Of a DNA stretch of 20,786 bases, positions 15,067 through 20,786 are shown in pieces; within the stretch, counting starts at the first letter, position 1; each line of letters begins with the position of its first letter. The notes beneath the pieces were generated by a model that was given only the letters and a program-made list of their open reading frames with translations, had not been told where the DNA came from and ran no database searches. Position numbers and translations under genes: made by a program. Source of the DNA: QHWK01 sp035315685 (GTDB taxonomy: Bacteria; Acidobacteriota; Vicinamibacteria; Vicinamibacterales; CAVVIG01); the NCBI GenBank assembly GCA_035315685.1, contig DATFXR010000708.1, forward strand, positions 1 through 20,786. Direction: 5' to 3'.

Positions 15067-17829
15067 ATGCTGCGTAGCCTTGCCGCCACGTACCGGCGGC
15101 TGTCGCTTGCGCGGAAGCTCACGGTCGCGATGCTGCTCACCAGCACCGTCACGCTGTTGACCGCGTGCGCGGTGCTCGCCGTGTACGACTACTCGGCCTC
15201 ACGCGCGCGCACGATGCAGGAGCTGACGGTGCTCGCCGACGTGGTCGGTGCTGACGCCACGGCGCCGGTCGCGTTCAACGATCCGAAGGCCTCGGCCGAT
15301 ACGCTGCGCGCACTGGCGGCAGACCCACACATCATCGCTGCCAGGCTGTTCACGAACGACGGTGTGCAGCTGGCAACCTACGTGCGGCACGGCGCGATCG
15401 ACGGTGGAGAGCGCGCCGGAAGTCCTTTCGCGCCTGGCACGTTCGTCAACAGCGGGACGCTGCGCGTGGTGCGGCCGATCCTGCTGGACGGCCATCCCGT
15501 CGGCACGATCGCGCTCGAGTCGGATCTCACTGAGACTCTGGCGCGCCTGGAGCGGTTTGCGAGCATCGTCGCGCTCGTCGCGTTCGCCACATTCGGGATT
15601 GCCTTCTGGCTGTCGCGCGCCACCGCGCGCGTGGCCTACGCGCCGATCGGCCACCTCATCGCCGCCACGCGGCTGGTGCGAGAGCGCAACCAGTACGACG
15701 TGCGGGCGCTGAAGACCTCCGACGATGAAATCGGTGAGCTGATCGACGACTTCAATCAGATGCTGTCCGAGATCGATCGGCGCGATCGGCAGCTGCTGCT
15801 GCAACAGCTCGATCTCGAACACATGGTGGACAGGCGGACCGCGGAGCTCCGTTCCACCAACGCCGAACTGGTCGCGGCACGCGACCGCGCGATGGACGCG
15901 AGCCGCGCGAAGAGCGAGTTCCTCGCGAACATGAGCCACGAGATCCGGACTCCCATGAACGGCATCATCGGCATGACCGACCTGCTGCTCGAGAGTCCGA
16001 TGACTGCCGAGCAGCACGATGGCCTCACCACGGTGAAAGCGTCGGCCGAATCACTGCTCGCGATCCTGAACGACATCCTCGACTTCTCGAAGATCGAATC
16101 GCGGAAGCTGGAGCTGGAGCACATCGCGTTCTCGCCGGCTACGACCGTCGCCGACGTACTGAAGCCGCTCGCGGTGCGGGCACACGAGAAGGCGCTCGAG
16201 CTCCTCTGCGAGATCGACTCGAACGTGCCCGAGGCGGTCATCGGCGATCCGGTGCGCTTCAAGCAGATCCTGACGAACCTGGTCGGCAACGCGATCAAGT
16301 TCACCGACAAGGGACACGTCCTCGTGACGATCCGCGAGACCGCGAGAATTGCGGGGAAAACCGCGCTGCACACGTCCGTTGCCGACACCGGCATCGGCAT
16401 CGCCGTAGAAAAGCAGCAAGCGATCTTCGAGGCGTTCAGCCAGGCCGACGGATCGACGACACGCCGATTTGGCGGCACCGGCCTCGGCCTGACCATCTCG
16501 ACGACGCTCGTGGAGATGATGGGCGGAAAACTGTGGGTCGAGAGCGTACCTGGCGGCGGCAGCACGTTCAATTTCAGCGTCGACCTCGAGGTCACCGAAC
16601 TGCCGGAGCAGACCGCGCCGGCGCGACCATTGCCGGAACTGTCGGTGCTCATCGTGGACGACAACCCGGTGAATCGCCGCATCCTGACCGAGCAGGTCGG
16701 CCGATGGGCGCTCAGATCCGTTGCGGTGGCCAGCGGGCACGCTGCGCTCGACGCGCTCGATGCGGCCGCGCGCGAAGGCCACCCCTTCGGTCTGGTCCTC
16801 CTCGATGCGAACATGCCCGAGCTCGACGGCTTCGACGTCTCAGCGGAAATCACCAGACGGCCTGACCTGGCGCGGCCGATCGTGATGATGCTCACTTCGT
16901 CCGGCAAGTACGCGGATCACGTCCGCTGCCGCGAGCTCGGCATCGCCGCGTACCTCACGAAACCCGTCCACGCGCGCGAATTGGTCACCGCAATCGAGCG
17001 CGCGCTCGACGCGCGTCCCGCGCCGGCCGAGCCGATCGCGGCGCAAACCGTCAGCACGTCCGCGGCCACAGGCGCAGCACCGCGGTATGTGCTCCTCGTC
17101 GAGGACAACATCGTCAACCAGCGTGTCGCGATTGGTCTGCTCGAGCGGCGCGGCCACAGGGTGACCGCGGTCGGCAACGGGCGCGAGGCGCTCGAACAAC
17201 TCGAGACTGCCCGTTTCGACATCGTCCTGATGGACCTGCAGATGCCGGTGATGAGCGGCCTCGACGCGACGGTTGCGATTCGCGAGCGGGAGCGCGTAAC
17301 CGGCAACCACATCCCAATCGTTGCGATGACGGCGCACGCGATGGCCGGCGATCGAGAGCGCTGCCTGGCTGCGGGGATGGATGGCTATCTGTCCAAGCCG
17401 GTCGATCCGCAATTGCTGTTCGCGGCGGTCGAGCAGCCGAGCGCGCCGGTTGCAGGCTCGACGCTGACAGCGGCACCAGCGATCTTCGACCTGGACGCGC
17501 TGCTCAGCCGCGTCGGCGGCGACCGTCAGCTGATGATCGAGGTCATTCGCTTGTTCCTCGAGGACTGCCCCACTCGTCTCAAGAACATTGCCGTCGCAAT
17601 GGAGGCGAACGACGGCAGCGCCGTTCGAGCCGCTGCGCATGCGCTGAAAGGGTCGGCGGGCAGCCTCGGCGCCGTGGCCGTCTACGACACGGCGTCCGCG
17701 CTCGAACAACTCGCCGCCGAAGGCCGTCTCGACGCGGCGCGCCCGTTTTGGCAGCGCCTGCTGATCGATGTGGACACGTTCGTCGCGCAGATCCGACCGC
17801 TCGATCGAGCCATCATCGAGACGGCGTAA
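15067..17829 (+). CDS. Hybrid sensor histidine kinase: CHASE8-like, HAMP, HisKA, HATPase, REC, REC, HPt
   Basis: A 920-aa membrane kinase. ATG 15067 follows GGGAAGAAG. TM1 is ~17-40 (LTVAMLLTSTVTLLTACAVL); a CHASE8-like extracytoplasmic sensor follows (AFNDPKASADTLRALAADP), then TM2 at ~165-183 and a HAMP linker. The H-box is NMSHEIRTPMNG with H291. The ATPase has NLVGNAIKF, DTGIGI and FGGTGLGL. Receiver 1 has IVDDNPVNRR and phosphoacceptor D580 (LLDANMPELDG); receiver 2 has LVEDNIVNQR and D723 (LMDLQMPVMSG); both keep the KP motif (LTKPV, LSKPV). The C-terminal HPt has H858 in AAHALKGSAGS. All phosphorelay residues are present, as in BarA-type kinases. No output regulator is adjacent, so its partner must be encoded elsewhere. 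The signal sensed is unknown. Confidence 0.95.
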   Translation: MLRSLAATYRRLSLARKLTVAMLLTSTVTLLTACAVLAVYDYSASRARTMQELTVLADVVGADATAPVAFNDPKASADTLRALAADPHIIAARLFTNDGVQLATYVRHGAIDGGERAGSPFAPGTFVNSGTLRVVRPILLDGHPVGTIALESDLTETLARLERFASIVALVAFATFGIAFWLSRATARVAYAPIGHLIAATRLVRERNQYDVRALKTSDDEIGELIDDFNQMLSEIDRRDRQLLLQQLDLEHMVDRRTAELRSTNAELVAARDRAMDASRAKSEFLANMSHEIRTPMNGIIGMTDLLLESPMTAEQHDGLTTVKASAESLLAILNDILDFSKIESRKLELEHIAFSPATTVADVLKPLAVRAHEKALELLCEIDSNVPEAVIGDPVRFKQILTNLVGNAIKFTDKGHVLVTIRETARIAGKTALHTSVADTGIGIAVEKQQAIFEAFSQADGSTTRRFGGTGLGLTISTTLVEMMGGKLWVESVPGGGSTFNFSVDLEVTELPEQTAPARPLPELSVLIVDDNPVNRRILTEQVGRWALRSVAVASGHAALDALDAAAREGHPFGLVLLDANMPELDGFDVSAEITRRPDLARPIVMMLTSSGKYADHVRCRELGIAAYLTKPVHARELVTAIERALDARPAPAEPIAAQTVSTSAATGAAPRYVLLVEDNIVNQRVAIGLLERRGHRVTAVGNGREALEQLETARFDIVLMDLQMPVMSGLDATVAIRERERVTGNHIPIVAMTAHAMAGDRERCLAAGMDGYLSKPVDPQLLFAAVEQPSAPVAGSTLTAAPAIFDLDALLSRVGGDRQLMIEVIRLFLEDCPTRLKNIAVAMEANDGSAVRAAAHALKGSAGSLGAVAVYDTASALEQLAAEGRLDAARPFWQRLLIDVDTFVAQIRPLDRAIIETA

Positions 17830-17859
17830 ATCGAATTCGGGAGAATCGCGGACGTTCGT

Positions 17860-19032
17860 TCACGATATCGAATCGGTAAGGCAGATTCCGACGGACCAGG
17901 ACGTCGGCGCTGGCCGCGGTGAACCCGCAGGCACGTGCACGGACTGGCTGGATAGCAGTGACAGTGGGCGTTCGACCAATGCGAACAGGCAGAACGCAGA
18001 GACGAGCGTAGCCGCGAACATCGGCAGCAGCAGAATCCAGAACAGCGCGCTCTGCGCCCGCGGCGGATAGATGACCTCGGCCACCATGAAGGCCGCTTTC
18101 AACGTCAGACCGTGAATCAGGTAGTACGAGTAGCTCATGTTGCCGAGGGCTCGTACCGGCGCGGATGTCAGGGGCCGCGCGGTGATGCCCGTGCGAGGGC
18201 CGAAAGCGTCGAGGCATAGTACGAAGAACGAGACGAACAGCAGCAGCACGCGCCAGGTCTCTCCGACGTGTACCGCGCGAAAAGCGATCATGCCCGCAAC
18301 CGCAACGGCAAACGCCAGGAGGCCGACGCCTGGGCGCGTCCGCCACGACGTGTGATGCAGGACTTCAAAGAGCAACATCCCTGACAGAAACATCAGCAGC
18401 CGGATGTGTTCCATCTGCCACTGAAACGCGACGAACCCGGCCAGAGTCAGCACGGCAAGCAGCCGCATCCGCTGCCGCGGCGGCCAGGCGCGCAGCCGCA
18501 AGAGGCCGACCAGACAGGGTACGGCGAGATAGTAGAACACCTCGTAACTGAGCGACCACGCGACAGTGATGATCGGCTGGATCGAAAAGATGCCGGGCAG
18601 CAGCAGGACGTTCTGGCCGATGTACACCAGCAGCGGTCGCCAGCCGTCCGGAAGCGTGCGCTGGCCAGGAAACCAGACTGCGAGCACCAGATACAGCGCG
18701 AGAACAGCCAGAAACGCCGGATAGATCCGCCGAACCCGCCGGACCGCGTACTCGGCGAACGGCGTAGTCTTCGTGATGAGCATCCGGTAAATCAGGTAGC
18801 CGCTCAAGACAAAGAACAGATCGACTCCCGCGTTGCCGACATTGAACGCGCTGAGGGCAACCCTGGACGTGATCGAGCCGGGTGCGATCCACGGACTCGA
18901 GAGCATCACGTAATGCACGAGGAAGACCAGCATCACCGCCAGGCCGCGCATCCCTTCCATCGCCTGGATGCTCGATTGGTGGCCGCTGCGGACGCTCAAC
19001 GTCCTCGCCAATAGCTGTTTGAGTCGTGACAT
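17860..19032 (-). CDS. Acyltransferase-3 (OafA/YrhL-type) integral membrane protein
   Basis: A 390-aa protein with about ten hydrophobic helices. The family opening is present: AMEGMRGLAVMLVFLVHYVM, with R29 and the conserved catalytic-type H40. GVDLFFVLSGYLIYRML and RRVRRIYPAFL follow, then VAWSLSYEVFYYL. The late GNMSYSYYLIHG and a final LVERPLS helix are also typical. Members move acyl groups, often acetyl, from the cytoplasm onto surface polysaccharides, lipids or antibiotics; the acceptor is unknown. The ATG at 19032 is chosen because the longer open frame upstream is Arg/Ser/Cys-rich and unlike the family; GAAG lies about ten bases before it. It stands alone and converges on the kinase gene with a 30-bp gap. 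No polysaccharide-synthesis genes are in view. Confidence 0.93.
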   Translation of the reverse strand: MSRLKQLLARTLSVRSGHQSSIQAMEGMRGLAVMLVFLVHYVMLSSPWIAPGSITSRVALSAFNVGNAGVDLFFVLSGYLIYRMLITKTTPFAEYAVRRVRRIYPAFLAVLALYLVLAVWFPGQRTLPDGWRPLLVYIGQNVLLLPGIFSIQPIITVAWSLSYEVFYYLAVPCLVGLLRLRAWPPRQRMRLLAVLTLAGFVAFQWQMEHIRLLMFLSGMLLFEVLHHTSWRTRPGVGLLAFAVAVAGMIAFRAVHVGETWRVLLLFVSFFVLCLDAFGPRTGITARPLTSAPVRALGNMSYSYYLIHGLTLKAAFMVAEVIYPPRAQSALFWILLLPMFAATLVSAFCLFALVERPLSLLSSQSVHVPAGSPRPAPTSWSVGICLTDSIS

Positions 19033-19543
19033 ACGGATCTTCACGTGCGCTGGATTGGATGGTGACTGTCGCGCCTGACCACACAGATCTCGGGTACAAA
19101 ACGAGGCGGTGAAGTGCGGCGCTGTTGAAGCCGGACGCGAGTGACCGAGCGGCGCGTCGACGGAAGACGAGCAGTCGGTGCGTCGCTGCTGGCGAACTCT
19201 TTCACCTCGGCGTTCCGCAACCGCCACGCCATGGCAGAGCAAGCAACCACCACGCCACGGCAGAGCAAGAGAGGACATTGACCGCAACCGTGTTTGGCTG
19301 AGTAGTTACGCCGAAAGCTGCCGCGCGTCGTGTCGCGGAATCGAGCGCAGAAAGTCTGCTCAGAAGCAGAATTGTCCAGCAAGCAGTGGGACTTTCATGG
19401 CCTTTGCCGCACGGTGTCGGCGTTACGCCGGCGGACGGCTGCCTCGGTGAGCGAGCGTGTCTCGGGCATCGACAGTCGTCCGGCTTCCGCCTTCGCCGCA
19501 TGACGGGCGCGGCGACGGGCAGCCGGACGTCGAAAGAAAGATG
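19033..19543. other. Gene-free stretch with a short tandem repeat
   Basis: 511 bp between the acyltransferase start and the end of the right-hand operon. It should hold the acyltransferase promoter and the 3' end of the operon. Its features are the 26-bp tandem repeat listed separately and a near-perfect hairpin GTCGGCG-TTA-CGCCGGC at 19416-19432 with no T-run. Open frames on both strands have low-complexity Arg/Ser/Pro translations and are not convincing as genes. Confidence 0.5.
19217..19268. repeat. 26-bp direct tandem repeat, two copies
   Basis: 19217-19242 and 19243-19268 are adjacent 26-bp copies differing at two positions. Each begins GCAACC and ends GGCAGAGCAA; the first contains the palindrome GCCATGGC, changed to GCCACGGC in the second. 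They lie 185 bp upstream of the acyltransferase start. Their function is unknown. Confidence 0.75.
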
Positions 19544-19789
19544 TCAGATCGAGAGCGACCGCTCCGATGATCGTTCACGGAGCGGCGGTTGTACCAGCGG
19601 GCGCGCCACCGGCGCGTGGATGAAGAACGTCGTGCCGCAGGCCGCGCAGCGGTACTGCGGATCGTCAGTCGCCGCGATGATACCGCGGACGCGCTGTTGT
19701 CCACACCAGGGACATGATTCCGGGTGCAGCGACGGACTGCTCGACTCGACGGCGGGCGCGGACGGCTCCGTGTGTCTCAGGATTCTCAT
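19544..19789 (-). CDS. Small zinc-ribbon protein
   Basis: An 81-aa protein starting at ATG 19789, preceded by GGGGAG with short spacing. Two CxxC pairs form a zinc ribbon: CPWCG at ~26-30 and CAACG at ~48-52 (YRCAACGTTFFIH). The ends are polar and probably disordered (SAPAVESSSPSLHPES; the C-terminus RERSSERSLSI). Such ribbons bind nucleic acid or protein partners. It is the last gene of the four-gene minus-strand operon, 14 bp after the 107-aa gene. I recognise no specific family beyond the ribbon. Confidence 0.75.
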   Translation of the reverse strand: MRILRHTEPSAPAVESSSPSLHPESCPWCGQQRVRGIIAATDDPQYRCAACGTTFFIHAPVARPLVQPPLRERSSERSLSI

Positions 19790-19803
19790 CGGCTCCCCTT
19801 TGG

Positions 19804-20127
19804 TTATCCGACGCGCTGCAGTGTGAGGACCCGCTCCGCGGCGCGCTCGGCGCGCTCGCGGGCGATGCGATTGAGCGACTCGACGAGCCGGCACGGAATG
19901 AGGCCGGGGAGCAGCCGCGGCGGCACGGCGATCGACAGCTTGTGCCGCACGTCGAGGCCCGCCACGCAGAAATCCCATCGGCCGCCAACCTGCGACGGCT
20001 TCACCGCGACATGCCACGCGCCCGGCAGCGAGAGCTCGCTGAACGACGCCCGCACAGCCTGCTCGACCGCCGCGACGAGTTCACGATCGTCGATACCCTC
20101 GACGCTCACCGAGAATCGGTTGCTCAC
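19804..20127 (-). CDS. Hypothetical protein, 107 aa
   Basis: Starts at GTG 20127, with GGAGG seven bases before it and a four-base GTGA overlap with the stop of the receiver-like gene: strong evidence for the start and for translational coupling. The sequence looks like an alpha/beta domain: FSVSVEGID (strand), DRELVAAVEQAVRASFSEL (helix), AWHVAVKPSQ and WDFCVAGLDV, then HKLSIAVPP (strands) and a long charged C-terminal helix (LVESLNRIARERAERAAERV). There is no signal peptide or membrane segment. I do not recognise the family. Its coupling to signalling-domain genes suggests a partner or effector role, but that is inference. Confidence 0.75.
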   Translation of the reverse strand: MSNRFSVSVEGIDDRELVAAVEQAVRASFSELSLPGAWHVAVKPSQVGGRWDFCVAGLDVRHKLSIAVPPRLLPGLIPCRLVESLNRIARERAERAAERVLTLQRVG

Positions 20128-20555
20128 GTATGTGCCTCCTCGCGAATGGACTGCTCCGCGGCCTGCGCCGCGTTCATCTGCGCACGCAGCGCGCGCCGGA
20201 TCGCCTGCAGCACGGGTTCGACCAGGTTCGGTGAACTCACCAGCTCCACGAGCGGCACCGCGGTTCCGCGCCGCCCACCCGGCAGCCGATCGCGGAGGGT
20301 CGCGATGTCGCGCGCCGACGCGACAATGAGCTCGGGACGCAACGCACCGAAGAGCTCGAGCGCGGGACCCGCGCCCGCGCACGGCACGACAGCGAACTTG
20401 CGCTCGAGCAGGAACGCCTCCCAGACCCGCAGATGCTCGGGTTCGCGCGTTACCAGAAACACGAGCGGCCAGTAGCCGGAGGGATCGCCCGGACGCCGTC
20501 CGCCCCGTGGATGCGCGCGCCGGTCACCGCCACGCCGCCGTTCTGGTCTGTCCAT
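20124..20555 (-). CDS. Receiver-like (pseudo-receiver) protein lacking phosphorylation residues
   Basis: A 143-aa protein starting at ATG 20555, five bases after the stop of the upstream GGDEF-type gene, with AGGA before it. The first 27 residues are a basic Gly/Arg tail (RRRGGDRRAHPRGGRRPGD). Residues ~30-125 follow the alternating strand/helix pattern of response-regulator receivers: PLVFLVTREPEHLRVW, FAVVPCAGAGPALELFGALR, PELIVASARD, VPLVELVSSP and LVEPVLQAIRRAL. The expected acidic pair after strand 1 is T36-R37, the phosphoacceptor Asp position is about S80, and the Lys before Pro is S108. It therefore should not be phosphorylated. It overlaps the next gene by four bases. The receiver assignment rests on pattern and is moderately sure. 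Confidence 0.7.
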   Translation of the reverse strand: MDRPERRRGGDRRAHPRGGRRPGDPSGYWPLVFLVTREPEHLRVWEAFLLERKFAVVPCAGAGPALELFGALRPELIVASARDIATLRDRLPGGRRGTAVPLVELVSSPNLVEPVLQAIRRALRAQMNAAQAAEQSIREEAHT

Positions 20556-20560
20556 CGGTC

Positions 20561-20786
20561 CTATGCCCTTTCGTTGCGTGCCAACGAATGCCGAGCCGAA
20601 CTGCGCGAGCGGCGTCCCGCCTTGTCGCGGTACATCCGCTCGTCGCCGGCGAAGCGCCCGCAGAGATCGTTCTCCCGCACTGTCGACCCGAGAACGTTGC
20701 CGACGACGCGAAGCGCACGATCGCCTGCTTCGTGGCCGTAGGTGTCGTTGATCTCCTTCAGTCGATCGAGGTCGAGGACGATGAGG
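20561..20786 (-). CDS. GGDEF-domain protein, C-terminal part with internal deletion (5' end outside window)
   Basis: The visible 74 residues read LIVLDLDRLKEINDTYGHEAG..., the first half of a diguanylate cyclase GGDEF domain (D-x-D metal region, NDxxGHxxGD), then REND (RxxD inhibitory site) and RFAGDE, the start of the GG(D/E)EF signature. Directly after AGDE comes RMYRDKAGRRS, which belongs about 60-70 residues further on, at the family's C-terminus (ADxxMYRDKxxGR). The second half of the catalytic domain is thus missing, and a 15-residue unrelated tail follows to TAG at 20561-20563. Without that half, cyclase activity is unlikely. This is the first visible gene of the minus-strand operon; everything upstream lies outside the window. 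Confidence 0.8.
   Translation of the reverse strand, partial: LIVLDLDRLKEINDTYGHEAGDRALRVVGNVLGSTVRENDLCGRFAGDERMYRDKAGRRSRSSARHSLARNERA

Overview
The window is high-GC bacterial chromosome with little non-coding space, strong G/C third-position bias and good Shine-Dalgarno sites. The gene types fit an Acidobacteriota genome, perhaps class Vicinamibacteria: a winged-helix/TolB-like/TPR regulator, secreted amidohydrolase and NHL proteins, a c-type-cytochrome toroid protein, a Tat-exported oxidoreductase and a large hybrid kinase. This placement is inference from gene content; there is no rRNA or other phylogenetic marker. I saw no tRNA, CRISPR array, insertion sequence or origin.

Layout. 1-57 is the tail of an upstream gene. 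110-763 is a lactonase-like metallo-beta-lactamase-fold hydrolase. 781-4130 is a co-directional DNA-repair cluster: a 98-aa unknown protein, a DnaQ-like/GIY-YIG fusion and DNA polymerase IV. 4131-6555 is worn accessory ground: a small unknown ORF, a remnant of a RES-domain toxin, an intact secreted protein joining one haem-c motif to a prenyltransferase-like toroid (minus strand), and a frameshifted PLD-family remnant. 6556-7068 is a small secreted protein. 7272-8885 (minus) is a winged-helix/TolB-like/TPR regulator, divergent from a methyltransferase and a DUF6632 membrane protein, with a palindrome between them.

10611-11843 (secreted amidohydrolase, plus) converges on 11865-13022 (secreted NHL-repeat protein, minus). 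The NHL gene diverges from a Tat/lipoprotein FAD oxidoreductase at 13328-14569, across a spacer with a perfect 9-3-9 inverted repeat. 15067-17829 is a hybrid histidine kinase with the full phosphorelay chain, converging on an acyltransferase-3 membrane protein (17860-19032, minus). The right end is a tightly packed minus-strand operon: the C-terminal end of a GGDEF protein with an internal deletion, a receiver-like protein lacking its phosphorylation residues, a 107-aa unknown and an 81-aa zinc-ribbon protein.

The strongest unusual signals are (1) the FAD oxidoreductase, in which the C-terminal signature block of D-amino-acid oxidases lies in front of the FAD-binding Rossmann motif, as in a circular permutation; (2) the right-end operon with its apparently crippled signalling domains; (3) the DnaQ/GIY-YIG fusion, whose nuclease site is intact while its exonuclease motifs are degraded; and (4) two decayed genes (RES, PLD) flanking the cytochrome/toroid gene.
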